From Acetofilamentum sp. (GTDB lineage: Bacteria > Bacteroidota > Bacteroidia > Bacteroidales > JAADGE01): a DNA stretch of 45,213 nucleotides. This document shows, in pieces, positions 1 to 9,333 of this stretch. The notes beneath the pieces are model-generated. The model saw only the letters and a list, made by a program, of their open reading frames with translations. It was not told the origin of the DNA and did no database searches. Location of the stretch: the NCBI GenBank assembly GCA_020720665.1, contig DYOF01000008.1, forward strand, positions 1-45,213, in the 5' to 3' direction. A program made the position numbers and the translations under genes. Positions within the stretch are counted from its first letter, which is position 1, and every line of letters starts with the position of its first letter.

Positions 1-10
1 TATAACCAAG

Positions 11-40
11 AAGACCTCTCAAAATCAAGAGGTCTTTTTT
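11..40 (+). terminator. Rho-independent terminator of a gene left of the window
   Basis: AAGACCTCT (11-19), 8-nt loop, AGAGGTCTT (28-36), then a T run to 40. Confidence 0.8.
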
Positions 41-198
41 GTTTTTTATATATTACCTGAAAATCTAAAATGAACGTTTAAAAACCACAAAGACACCAAG
101 AAATTCACAAAGAACACAAAGATTTTATATTCATCTTTAAACTTTGTACAAAATGTTGATGTTTTGATGTTTAAATATTCAATTTAGATTTTTAAATA

Positions 199-2298
199 TT
201 ATTTCAACCATTTATCTAACCAGCTTTTAAATTCTCTTTGCCATAAAATTCCGTTTTGAGGACTGAGTACCCAATGATTTTCTTCGGGAAAGTATAAAAA
301 CTTTGCCGGAACGTTTCGTAATACTGCCGCATTAAAAGCACTCATACCTTGTGTTGCTGCAATTCTGTAATCTTTTTCACCATGAATTACCATAATCGGA
401 GTATCCCAATTTTGAACAAATTTATGTGGTGAATTTGCATATGAATTTTGTGCCGTTTTGTTTGTTTTATCCCAAAATGAACCGCCAAGGTCCCAATTAA
501 CAAACCACATTTCTTCGGTTTCTAAATATTGTGATTCTAAATTAAACATACCGTCATGAGCAATGAACGCTCTAAATCTTTGATTATGATTACCTGCTAA
601 CCAATAGACAGAAAATCCTCCGTAACTCGCTCCTACCGCAGCTAAACGATTTTCATCAACATAAGGTTCTTTTTTTATTGCATCTATTGCCGATAAATAA
701 TCTTTCATGTTTTGTCCGCCGTAATCGCCGCTTATTTGCTCATTCCACTCTTGTCCGAAACTCGGCAATCCTCTTCTGTTTGGTGCAACAACAATATATC
801 CGTTAGCCGCCATTTGCTGAAAATTCCATCGATATGAAAAAAACTGACTTACAGATGATTGAGGACCGCCTTGACAATACAATATTGCCGGATATTTTTT
901 TGAGGGATCGAAATGCGGCGGATAAATTACCCAAACCAACATGTCCTTTCCGTCGGTTGTTTTCACCATTCGCTCTTCTGCTTTTGCTGATTCTATTTGG
1001 TCAAGTACATCTTTATTTACAAAACTTAATTGTGTTTCTTCACCGGTTTGGTTTACAGAAAATATTTCGGTCGGTGCCGACATGGATTGTTTCGTTGCGA
1101 TAAGCTTATCGGACAATACAGCTACCGATTGATAGTTATGGTCACCTTTTGTTACGGCATGTATTTCGTTTGTCTCAATATTTAACTTGTAAATTTGAAA
1201 ACGAGCATGATAATCACTTACCGTATAAATATTTTTTCTGTCTGCGGTCCATGATATTCCGTGAATGTTTTGGTCAAAATCAGACGTAAAATCTTTTTTA
1301 GTGTTACTTAAAAAATCATAAATAAATAAACGATTTTTATCAGATTCATATCCCTCGCGTTCCATACTTTCCCATGCAATTTTTAAACCGTCGGGTGAAA
1401 AAACGGGAGCCTTGTCATAACCGAGCATTCCTTCGGTTAAATTTTTGCTTGTTTTGCTTTCGATATCATATAAATAAATATCAGAATTGGTTGACAAAGC
1501 ATAATCTTTTCCTTTTTTCTTAACACAGGTATATGCAATAAATTTTCCGTCGGGACTCCAAGTAATTTCCTCTAATCCGCCGAAAGGTTTCAAAGGTGAA
1601 TCAAATATTTCTCCGTCCATAATATCTGTAGCATCTCCTACTGAATTTCCTGTAAAATCGGCAACAAAAATATGACTGTATGAATCGGTCCATGTATCCC
1701 AATGGCGATACATTAAATCGTCAATGATTCGGGCATCGGCTTTCGGTAAATCAGGATAGACATCTACAACGTGATTAACCAAATCGACTTCTTTAATATA
1801 AATGATTTTAGTTTCATCAGGAGAAATAATAAAACCGTTTATACCGCCGTTAATATTCGAAATTTGCGTACGCTCGGTTCCCTCCGAGTTCATTTTCCAC
1901 AGTTGCATCCCGGTTTCACCGGAAGTCATAAAAAAAATGTGTTTTCCGTCATTACTCCACACAGCGTTATATTCTCCTGTAGCCGTTTCGCTTATACGTT
2001 TCATGTCGCCGCCGTTTACAGGCATGGTGTACAATTCTCTGTTGCCTTTATTTTCTTGAATATCATAATATGTAATTCCGAAGAGTAAGGTTTTTTCATC
2101 CGGAGATACTTCAACTTCACTTAACCTACCTAATGACCACAATATTTCAGGTGTCATTACATCACCGGTAATTTTTATGTCAGGTTTTCCTATAATTTTC
2201 GCTTCAAAACCAGACTCGGCAGCCTGCTCATTTTTTTCTGTTTTACAAGCTGTTACAAAAAATAAAGCTATTGAAAAACTATAAATTATGTGTTTCAT
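199..2298 (-). CDS. S9 family prolyl oligopeptidase / dipeptidyl aminopeptidase-like lipoprotein with PD40 beta-propeller repeats
   Basis: Lipobox-like FFVTAC at N-terminus; repeated WSPDGK-type PD40 motifs; GASYGG nucleophile, HGEKDYRI Asp region and ENHWV His region. Confidence 0.93.
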   Translation of the reverse strand: MKHIIYSFSIALFFVTACKTEKNEQAAESGFEAKIIGKPDIKITGDVMTPEILWSLGRLSEVEVSPDEKTLLFGITYYDIQENKGNRELYTMPVNGGDMKRISETATGEYNAVWSNDGKHIFFMTSGETGMQLWKMNSEGTERTQISNINGGINGFIISPDETKIIYIKEVDLVNHVVDVYPDLPKADARIIDDLMYRHWDTWTDSYSHIFVADFTGNSVGDATDIMDGEIFDSPLKPFGGLEEITWSPDGKFIAYTCVKKKGKDYALSTNSDIYLYDIESKTSKNLTEGMLGYDKAPVFSPDGLKIAWESMEREGYESDKNRLFIYDFLSNTKKDFTSDFDQNIHGISWTADRKNIYTVSDYHARFQIYKLNIETNEIHAVTKGDHNYQSVAVLSDKLIATKQSMSAPTEIFSVNQTGEETQLSFVNKDVLDQIESAKAEERMVKTTDGKDMLVWVIYPPHFDPSKKYPAILYCQGGPQSSVSQFFSYRWNFQQMAANGYIVVAPNRRGLPSFGQEWNEQISGDYGGQNMKDYLSAIDAIKKEPYVDENRLAAVGASYGGFSVYWLAGNHNQRFRAFIAHDGMFNLESQYLETEEMWFVNWDLGGSFWDKTNKTAQNSYANSPHKFVQNWDTPIMVIHGEKDYRIAATQGMSAFNAAVLRNVPAKFLYFPEENHWVLSPQNGILWQREFKSWLDKWLK

Positions 2299-2415
2299 AA
2301 ATAAAATATTTGAATGAAGTGCAAATTTAAATTATATACGGTTTTAATATTACGAATTTCACAATTTTTAAGCATTATAGGAACATATTTTTTTTGATTA
2401 ATTTCAGAAGAAAAC

Positions 2416-3888
2416 TCACTTAATTTCCCACTCTGAACCGTCTTTTGTATCTTTTACAGTTATACCTATTTCATTTAATTTGTCTCTTATTTTATCAGAA
2501 GTTTTAAAATCTTTATGTTGTTTAGCTTCCGTTCGAATATTAAGCAACAAATCCATTACATCAGTTAATATTTCATTATTGCCGAAATCAGATGTTTCAT
2601 GTTTTAATCCGAGAATATCAAATACTATGTCTTTATAAAGGTTTTTCATATATGTTAAATCATCGGTACTAATGGTTTCTGTTCCGGCATATATTGAATT
2701 AATCATTTTAACGCCGTCAAACAAATGTGCAATTAATATCGGCGTATTCAAATCATCATCCAATGCACTAAACAATTTATCTTTAAATTGGTTAACATTA
2801 ACGGTACTTTCCGTACGGGGTATTAATTTTTCTAAGGTATTAAGAGCATCCGTTAATCGTTCGTAGCCTTTTTGTGAGGCTTGTAATGCTTTGTTTGAAA
2901 AATCAAGTGTACTGCGGTAGTGTGCCTGTAACATAAAAAACCTGACAACCATAGGGCTGTATGCCTGTTCTAACAGTTTGTGATTTCCCGAAAACATTTC
3001 ATCTAAGGTAATGAAATTTCCGAGTGATTTACTCATTTTCTGACCGTCAATGGTTATTAAATTATTGTGCATCCAATATTTTACGGAATCTTCACCGAGA
3101 GCAGCTTTTGATTGTGCTATTTCACATTCGTGATGCGGGAATTGTAAATCCAATCCGCCGCCGTGGATATCAAATTTATCTCCCAGATATTTTGTACTCA
3201 TTACAGAACATTCCAGATGCCAACCCGGAAATCCGTCACTCCATTCTGAGTTCCATCGCATTATATGTTCGGGCATCGCTTTTTTCCACAAAGCAAAATC
3301 AAACAGATTTTTTTTTTCGCTTTGTCCGTCGAGTTCTCGTGTATTGGTTTGCAAATCATCTAATACTCTGCCCGAAAGTTTACCGTAATTATTGGTTTTT
3401 GAATATTCAGCAACATCAAAATACACCGACCCGTTAACTTCATAGGCATAACCGTTAGAAATAATTTTTTTAACCATTTCAGCCTGCTCAATAATGTGTG
3501 CAGATGCATGGGGTTCAATACTTGGTTTCAAAGTATTTAATTGCTCCATATTTCGATGATAACTGTTGGTATATTTCTGTACAATTTCCATCGGTTCAAC
3601 TTGATCCAACTTTGCTTTTTTGGCAATTTTGTCTTCACCCTCATCGGCATCATTTACCAAATGCCCTACATCTGTAATATTTCTGACATATCGAACTTTA
3701 AATCCTATGTATTTTAAGTATCTGAATAAAATATCAAAGGTAATTGCAGGACGTGCATGACCGAGATGTGCATCACCGTAAACTGTGGGTCCGCAAACAT
3801 ACATGCCTACAAAAGGCGGATTTATCGGTTCAAATTTTTCTTTTCTTCTGCTTAGTGTATTATATATTGTTAATTTATTTTCCATCAT
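2416..3888 (-). CDS. cysS: Cysteinyl-tRNA synthetase
   Basis: [17 protein letters not shown] (HIGH-type motif), [37 protein letters not shown] (KMSKS). Confidence 0.98.
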   Translation of the reverse strand: MMENKLTIYNTLSRRKEKFEPINPPFVGMYVCGPTVYGDAHLGHARPAITFDILFRYLKYIGFKVRYVRNITDVGHLVNDADEGEDKIAKKAKLDQVEPMEIVQKYTNSYHRNMEQLNTLKPSIEPHASAHIIEQAEMVKKIISNGYAYEVNGSVYFDVAEYSKTNNYGKLSGRVLDDLQTNTRELDGQSEKKNLFDFALWKKAMPEHIMRWNSEWSDGFPGWHLECSVMSTKYLGDKFDIHGGGLDLQFPHHECEIAQSKAALGEDSVKYWMHNNLITIDGQKMSKSLGNFITLDEMFSGNHKLLEQAYSPMVVRFFMLQAHYRSTLDFSNKALQASQKGYERLTDALNTLEKLIPRTESTVNVNQFKDKLFSALDDDLNTPILIAHLFDGVKMINSIYAGTETISTDDLTYMKNLYKDIVFDILGLKHETSDFGNNEILTDVMDLLLNIRTEAKQHKDFKTSDKIRDKLNEIGITVKDTKDGSEWEIK

Positions 3889-3891
3889 TCA

Positions 3892-4242
3892 TTATTTTGT
3901 CATGCTTATACTTACTTTCTCAATTTTCCCTCCCATCGGCGGATTTATTTTTGATAATTTTATTGTAATTGATTGAATATGTTCTAATTTATCGTATAAA
4001 GCATCAATAATTCGTCCGGCAATATTTTCAAGTAAATTCGATTTTTTTTGCATTTCAGCTTTTATTATTTTATATGCCGTTTGATAATTAACGGCATCCT
4101 CAATTTGATCACTTTCCGCAGCCTTACGGCAGTCTGTTTCAATTTTTAAATCAACTAAAAACCGATTCCCTACAATTTTTTCTTCTTTGTAATGTCCGTG
4201 ATACGCATAAAACTCCATTCCTTCAATCTCAATAAATCCCAT
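3892..4242 (-). CDS. folB: Dihydroneopterin aldolase
   Basis: IEIEGMEFYAYHGHYKEEKIVGNRFLVDL and C-terminal INPPMGGKIEKVSI typical of FolB; 3 nt from cysS. Confidence 0.93.
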   Translation of the reverse strand: MGFIEIEGMEFYAYHGHYKEEKIVGNRFLVDLKIETDCRKAAESDQIEDAVNYQTAYKIIKAEMQKKSNLLENIAGRIIDALYDKLEHIQSITIKLSKINPPMGGKIEKVSISMTK

Positions 4243-4268
4243 TTTTGAGTTTTTAAAATTTCAAATTG

Positions 4269-4276
4269 CAAATGTA
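4269..4276 (-). promoter_or_regulatory. Putative -7 box (TACATTTG) for folB-cysS
   Basis: CAAATGTA on + strand matches the Bacteroidota TAnnTTTG box on the minus strand, about 27 nt before the folB ATG. No clear -33 element seen. Confidence 0.5.
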
Positions 4277-4298
4277 TGAATAAAACAATAATTCATTT

Positions 4299-4306
4299 TA
4301 TCTTTG
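4299..4306 (+). promoter_or_regulatory. Putative -7 box (TATCTTTG) for glnS
   Basis: TATCTTTG 28 nt before ATG 4334; divergent from the folB box 22 nt away. Confidence 0.5.
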
Positions 4307-4333
4307 CATGATAATTTTTCAGACCATATTAAC

Positions 4334-6037
4334 ATGACAGATAAGACTATTAAAGAAAATGCAGAGGAAAAAAAGCCATTAAATTTTATTGAGCAAATTA
4401 TTGAAGAAGATATAAACTCCGGAAAACACAAGGAAATTATAACCAGATTTCCTCCCGAACCTAACGGATATCTTCATATCGGGCATGCCAAATCGATTAT
4501 TCTAAATTTCGGATTAGGCGAACGGTATAAGGGAAAAACAAATTTACGATTTGATGATACAAACCCCGTTAAAGAAGATGTGGAATATGTTGATTCAATT
4601 TTAGAAGACGTAAAATGGTTGGGCTATGATTGGAATGGAGACGTTCGATTTGCATCTGATTATTTCGATCAATTGTATGATTGGGCTGTAATGCTGATTA
4701 AAAAGGGATTAGCATATGTTGACGACCAAAGCGGTGAAGAAATTTCAGCAAATAGAGGAACACCATCAAAACCGGGCACTTCAAGTTCCGGCAGAAACCG
4801 TAGTATTGAAGAAAACATTGATTTGTTTGAACGGATGAAAAACGGTGAATTTAAAGACGGAGAAAAAGTATTACGTGCCAAAATTGATATGAGTTCACCC
4901 AATATGCACATGCGTGACCCTGTGATGTATCGAATTAAACATGCACATCACCACCGAACAGGAAATAAATGGTGTATCTATCCGATGTATGATTACACAC
5001 ACGGTCAATCTGATTATATTGAAGGAATAACGCATTCAATATGCACACTTGAATTTGAAAATCACCGTCCCTTATACGATTGGTTTTTAGAGCATATTTA
5101 TGAAACGGGAAAAACAAAACCCCGACAAATCGAATTTGCTCGATTAAATTTAAGTTATACCGTTATGAGCAAACGAAAATTGGCTCAATTGGTTGAAGAA
5201 AAATATGTGTCAGGATGGGATGATCCGCGAATGCCTACTATTTCAGGTTTGAGAAGAAGAGGTTTTACACCCGAATCATTAAAAGTTTTTGCTGAAAAAA
5301 TAGGTGTCGCAAAACGTGAAAACATAATTGACGTTGATTTATTAGAATTCAGCATCAGAGAACATTTGAATAAAATAGCACAACGTGTAATGGTTGTGCA
5401 AGAACCTTTAAAAATAACCATTACCAACTATCCTGAAGGAGAATCCGAATGGTTGCCGGCAGTTAATAATCCGGAAGACGTATCAATGGGCGAAAGAGAA
5501 GTTCCTTTTTCAAAAACACTTTATATTGAACAAGAAGATTTTCTTGAAGAAGCAGATAAAAAATTTTTCAGATTAAAACCCGGCGGCGAAGTAAGATTAC
5601 GCTATGCCTATTTTATTAAGTGTAATGAAGTAGTTAAGGATAAAAACGGCAATATTACAGAACTTTTGTGCACCTACGACCCGCTTTCAAAAGGAGGAAA
5701 TTCACCTGACGGAAGAAAGGTAAAAGGAACACTGCATTGGGTTTCTGCCGAACATGCCGTTGATATTCAAATCAAGCAATACGACAGACTGTTTAATGAT
5801 GAAGCCCCGGACAGTTATAAAGACAGAAATTTTACAGAATTTATTAATTTGGAATCACTTTCTGTTGCAAAAAATTGTAAAGCAGAGCCATATTTAAAAC
5901 AAGCAAAACAATGTGAAAGGTTTCAATTTGAAAGAAAGGGCTATTATATTTTAGATAAAGAATCAAAGCATGATAATATGGTTTTTAACCGAACCGTAAC
6001 ACTTAAAGATTCATGGAAAAATAAGATTTTTTTGTAA
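4334..6037 (+). CDS. glnS: Glutaminyl-tRNA synthetase
   Basis: [46 protein letters not shown] track starts at a TTG (4304) lying in the putative -7 box; ATG 4334 is preferred. Confidence 0.97.
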   Translation: MTDKTIKENAEEKKPLNFIEQIIEEDINSGKHKEIITRFPPEPNGYLHIGHAKSIILNFGLGERYKGKTNLRFDDTNPVKEDVEYVDSILEDVKWLGYDWNGDVRFASDYFDQLYDWAVMLIKKGLAYVDDQSGEEISANRGTPSKPGTSSSGRNRSIEENIDLFERMKNGEFKDGEKVLRAKIDMSSPNMHMRDPVMYRIKHAHHHRTGNKWCIYPMYDYTHGQSDYIEGITHSICTLEFENHRPLYDWFLEHIYETGKTKPRQIEFARLNLSYTVMSKRKLAQLVEEKYVSGWDDPRMPTISGLRRRGFTPESLKVFAEKIGVAKRENIIDVDLLEFSIREHLNKIAQRVMVVQEPLKITITNYPEGESEWLPAVNNPEDVSMGEREVPFSKTLYIEQEDFLEEADKKFFRLKPGGEVRLRYAYFIKCNEVVKDKNGNITELLCTYDPLSKGGNSPDGRKVKGTLHWVSAEHAVDIQIKQYDRLFNDEAPDSYKDRNFTEFINLESLSVAKNCKAEPYLKQAKQCERFQFERKGYYILDKESKHDNMVFNRTVTLKDSWKNKIFL

Positions 6038-6082
6038 ATTAAATTGAATTTTATAAATTTCGACAAGAAAAAACTATAAACT

Positions 6083-6550
6083 ATGGCAAAAATTACAATT
6101 AACAGTTACAATGAATTTGCAAAATATGAAGGCAAAGAAATAGGCGTTTCTGACTTTTTAAAAATTACTCAGGAGCAAATTAATAAATTTGCCGACGCAA
6201 CTTTAGATTTTCAATGGATTCATACCGATACTGTTCGTGCAGAAACCGAGAGCCAATTTGGTTCAACAATTGCTCACGGATATTTAACTTTGTCAATACT
6301 GCCTTATTTGTGGGAACAAATTATTCAAGTAAATAATATCAAAATGCAAGTAAATTACGGTATTGAAAAGTTTAAATTCATGGAAGCCGTACGCGTAAAC
6401 GATGAAGTTCGATTGAACGTGAAGGTTATGAGTGTTAAAGATTTAAGAGGTGTTTGCAAAGCCGAAATGCAAGCAACACTCGAAATAAAAAACAGAAAAA
6501 AACCGGCATATATCGGGACAATTGTATTTCTTTATCATTTTAATTCCTGA
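6083..6550 (+). CDS. MaoC-like (R)-hydratase, hot-dog fold
   Basis: FADATLDFQWIHTDTVRAETESQFGSTIAHGYLTLSILP is the R-hydratase D/H motif; ends in TGA. Confidence 0.92.
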   Translation: MAKITINSYNEFAKYEGKEIGVSDFLKITQEQINKFADATLDFQWIHTDTVRAETESQFGSTIAHGYLTLSILPYLWEQIIQVNNIKMQVNYGIEKFKFMEAVRVNDEVRLNVKVMSVKDLRGVCKAEMQATLEIKNRKKPAYIGTIVFLYHFNS

Positions 6551-6555
6551 TATTT

Positions 6556-7170
6556 ATGAAAAAATCAGTTCTATACGTATTCGTTTTTCTTATTCCCTTT
6601 ATTTCATTCAGCCGGGAAGATTAAAAAACATACGCGATTATTTATTCCGGAATTTCAAAAGAAAAAAAAGAATACAATCAATTAATCAAAATAAATCCGA
6701 TTATATTTTTAGCAGGCGATATTCCTATTTATTACTACGAACAAAAAATTAACGAAGTTTTTTCTGCAGAAGCAGGAATAGGATTAAGTTTTTATGATTA
6801 TTTTGAATCATCTTATTCAATATTTGATGATTTAACTGATTATTCTGAATATAATATTTACCATGATTTCGGTTACAGTTTCAGACTTAATCTTAAATAT
6901 TACCTTTCCTATATTTTGGATGAATGGTATTTCGGATTGGAATATCAGAATAAAAAATATTACGCAGAAATGGTTAATATTAACACAAATGAACGATACA
7001 GAAATGATAAAACTGTGAACGATTATCGAATAATGGTCGGGTGCGTTTATTATTTCTCAGACAAAGTTTTTGCTGATTTATACGGTACGATGTGAATCAG
7101 GAATAAACATGTATTTTCTGAAGGACATACAAACACTTACAAAGTTCCCAATATCAGTTTTGGAATATAA
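6556..7170 (+). pseudogene. Decayed outer-membrane beta-barrel / porin-like gene with two in-frame stops
   Basis: One frame from ATG 6556 to TAA 7168: MKKSVLYVFVFLIPFISFSRED*KTYAIIYSGISKEKKEYNQLIKINPIIFLAGDIPIYYYEQKINEVFSAEAGIGLSFYDYF...VYYFSDKVFADLYGTM*IRNKHVFSEGHTNTYKVPNISFGI*. Stops TAA 6622-6624 and TGA 7093-7095. Confidence 0.8.
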
Positions 7171-7199
7171 AAAGCCTCAAATTTGAGGCTTTTTATATT
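7164..7199. terminator. Perfect palindrome / bidirectional terminator between two decayed genes
   Basis: AATATAAAAAGCCTCAAA / TTTGAGGCTTTTTATATT, 18-bp arms, T runs on both strands. Confidence 0.75.
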
Positions 7200-7200
7200 A

Positions 7201-7407
7201 TTACATATTCGGTATCTTCATAAAAATTGTCCGTTCGCTTTTATCAAACAAGTACATAAAAAGTTTTCCGGAATGTAACAGAGCAAAGTCCAAACTTCCT
7301 CTTTTACTTGATTTTCCGTCAAATGAAATTTTAACGGTTTCAGAAACACTTCACGGTTCAATTGTTGTTAAATCGATATAAGGGTCTCTGATAACAAAGT
7401 TTGCAGA
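7201..7407 (-). pseudogene. C-terminal remnant of an unidentified protein gene with an in-frame TGA
   Basis: Minus-strand frame reads ISANFVIRDPYIDLTTIEP*SVSETVKISFDGKSSKRGSLDFALLHSGKLFMYLFDKSERTIFMKIPNM*; internal stop at 7351-7353. Confidence 0.55.
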
Positions 7408-7417
7408 AATTCAGGTA

Positions 7418-7930
7418 TCAGACTAATGATTTTGCAATTTTTAATGCTTCTTCGTAATTGGGTTCAGTTGTAACTTCCGAAACGTATTCAACGTGTTTTA
7501 TGATGTTATCCGCATCCACAACAATAACCCCTCTGGCTAATAATCTCAGGGGTTCCATTACAAAACCGTATTTAGAGCCGAAGTCTAAATCTTTGTGGTC
7601 TGATATTGTAATTGCAGTATCAATACCTTCTGCACCGCAAAAACGTTTTTGAGCAAAGGGTAGGTCAACAGATATTGACAAAATAGTAATGTTTTTGTTT
7701 TCAGAGGCTTCTTTATTGAATCGTTTGTTTTGAATTGCACATACTCCTGTGTCTAATGAAGGAAATACTGAAAGTATTTTTACTTTTCCGTCAAAATCAG
7801 AAAATTTAACAGGTTTTAAATCGTTTCCTACTGCGGTAAAATCAGGTGCTTTGTCTCCTGTTTTAACAGCATTTCCTGAAAGAGGCATCGGGTTTCCTGC
7901 AAATGTAATTTTAATATGATTTGTTTTCAT
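7418..7930 (-). CDS. tpx: Thiol peroxidase (atypical 2-Cys peroxiredoxin)
   Basis: GKVKILSVFPSLDTGVCAIQNKRFNKEA, DLPFAQKRFCGAEG, ARGVIVVDADNIIKHVEYV. Confidence 0.96.
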   Translation of the reverse strand: MKTNHIKITFAGNPMPLSGNAVKTGDKAPDFTAVGNDLKPVKFSDFDGKVKILSVFPSLDTGVCAIQNKRFNKEASENKNITILSISVDLPFAQKRFCGAEGIDTAITISDHKDLDFGSKYGFVMEPLRLLARGVIVVDADNIIKHVEYVSEVTTEPNYEEALKIAKSLV

Positions 7931-8055
7931 TTTTCTTATTTAGAATGATTATATATAACACAAATAAACAACAAAAGATTTTATTTTCCTAATAATTAGA
8001 TATGAAATTTTGAAAATTTATGAAATTTGATTAAATTTAATAAAAATTCCAATTG

Positions 8056-8808
8056 ATGAAGCCATATAAAATCGGTTTAGTATTAGGCGGAGGCGGAACT
8101 CGCGGCTTTGCTCATTTAGGTATTATAAAAGCTTTGGCGGAAAAAGGAATAAAACCCGATATAATTTCGGGAGCCAGTGCCGGTTCTATTGCGGGTTCAC
8201 TAATTGCCGACGGTAAATCTCCGGATGAGGCTTTAGAAATAATCGGCAAAAAAAGTTTTTTTAAAAATACAAGAATTCGGTTTCCAAAAGACGGTTTTTT
8301 TAGTTTTGACGGTTTGATTCAGGAATTAAATAACATATACTCTGTTAAGCGGATGGAGGATTTACTAATTCCGTTGTATGTTGCGATTACAAATTTAAAC
8401 AGCGGAAAGGTAGAATATCACCGAGAAGGAAAATTAACAGATTTTGTAATTGCGTCATCCAGTATTCCGATATTATTTAAACCAATAGTATTAAACGGGC
8501 AAATGTATGTTGACGGAGGATTAATAGATAATTTGCCTGTAAAACCCATCGAACATATTTGTGAAAAAATAATAGCGGTAAATATAATGCCCATTGTTGA
8601 AAAATCTACTTTCAAAGGGATGAAACAAATTATAACACGAACATTAGATTTAACGGTAAATTGTAAAACTCAGGAAGCCAAAAAACGCACTGATTTTTTT
8701 ATTGAACCTCCCTTATTAAGGCATTATCCTATTTTTAGCACAAAAAAAGCAAAAGAAATATTTGAAATCGGATATAACTATACTAAGGAATTAGATATTA
8801 AGTTTTAA
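8056..8808 (+). CDS. Patatin-like phospholipase
   Basis: GLVLGGGGTRGFAHLGIIKAL oxyanion loop, GASAGS nucleophile, YVDGGLIDNLPV DGG motif. ATG is at 8056, not the track's TTG at 8053. Confidence 0.95.
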   Translation: MKPYKIGLVLGGGGTRGFAHLGIIKALAEKGIKPDIISGASAGSIAGSLIADGKSPDEALEIIGKKSFFKNTRIRFPKDGFFSFDGLIQELNNIYSVKRMEDLLIPLYVAITNLNSGKVEYHREGKLTDFVIASSSIPILFKPIVLNGQMYVDGGLIDNLPVKPIEHICEKIIAVNIMPIVEKSTFKGMKQIITRTLDLTVNCKTQEAKKRTDFFIEPPLLRHYPIFSTKKAKEIFEIGYNYTKELDIKF

Positions 8809-9215
8809 AGGTCTTCCGAGTCATCTCCCGCGTCATCTTCAAAATCATCTCCTTCAAAATTATCATCAAAGCCGTTTTTAAACGAATCATCAGATTCGTC
8901 ATCGGAGGTAAAATCTGTATCTGATTCTGTATCCGTATATTTATCCGTATATTCTTCTTTTATTTCTTCTTTCAAAAATCCGTCATCATCATAATCAAAG
9001 TCATCTGTAATTATTTGTTCTGCTTTTTTAACCGACATTCTGATTAAATAAATTTTCTCATCGGTTTCAAAAGGTAAAGCACTGACATTGTTACCGTTAA
9101 TATCTGTATATTGAATCAGGTGCTTAGAAAACCCTTCGGGGTAACTTAGTTTTACCTGTTCTTTAATTTCTTGACTAAGTTTTTCAAAATCTTGTAGAAT
9201 TCTTTTTTTACTCAT
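8805..9215 (-). CDS. Hypothetical protein with highly acidic C-terminus
   Basis: 136-aa ORF with Asp/Glu/Ser-rich tail (TDTESDTDFTSDDESDDSFKNGFDDNFEGDDFEDDAGDDSEDL). Confidence 0.75.
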   Translation of the reverse strand: MSKKRILQDFEKLSQEIKEQVKLSYPEGFSKHLIQYTDINGNNVSALPFETDEKIYLIRMSVKKAEQIITDDFDYDDDGFLKEEIKEEYTDKYTDTESDTDFTSDDESDDSFKNGFDDNFEGDDFEDDAGDDSEDL

Positions 9216-9282
9216 TTTGATTTCTGTGTGAACGGTTAATTAGTTTAATCAGGCTACAAATGAAATATATTTTTTTAAAAGA

Positions 9283-9314
9283 TATATATTTTAAAAAATG
9301 TTTTAAAATATATA
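9283..9314 (-). terminator. AT-only hairpin after hpt-adk
   Basis: TATATATTTTAAAA (9283-9296), loop AATG, TTTTAAAATATATA (9301-9314); 14-bp perfect stem downstream of the hpt-adk stop. Confidence 0.4.
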
Positions 9315-9333
9315 GTAAAAAGTAATTTTAAAT

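Noticed and set aside
834-1132. Plus-strand ORFs inside the S9 peptidase gene
   Set aside because: Antisense to a clearly coding gene, no recognisable domain; shadow ORFs. The same applies to the other small antisense ORFs in cysS, glnS, hpt-adk, accC, fsa and the PD40 gene.
6522-6752. 76-aa ORF overlapping the end of the MaoC-like gene
   Set aside because: Out-of-frame with the much more protein-like 6556-7170 frame; low-complexity Lys/Arg/Ser/Tyr translation.
6622-7095. Stop-codon recoding (TGA or TAA read as amino acid) as an explanation of the interrupted frames
   Set aside because: Several intact genes here end in TGA (e.g. 6550 maoC-like, 26418 methyltransferase) and most end in TAA, and both stop types interrupt the relics. 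Pseudogenization is simpler.
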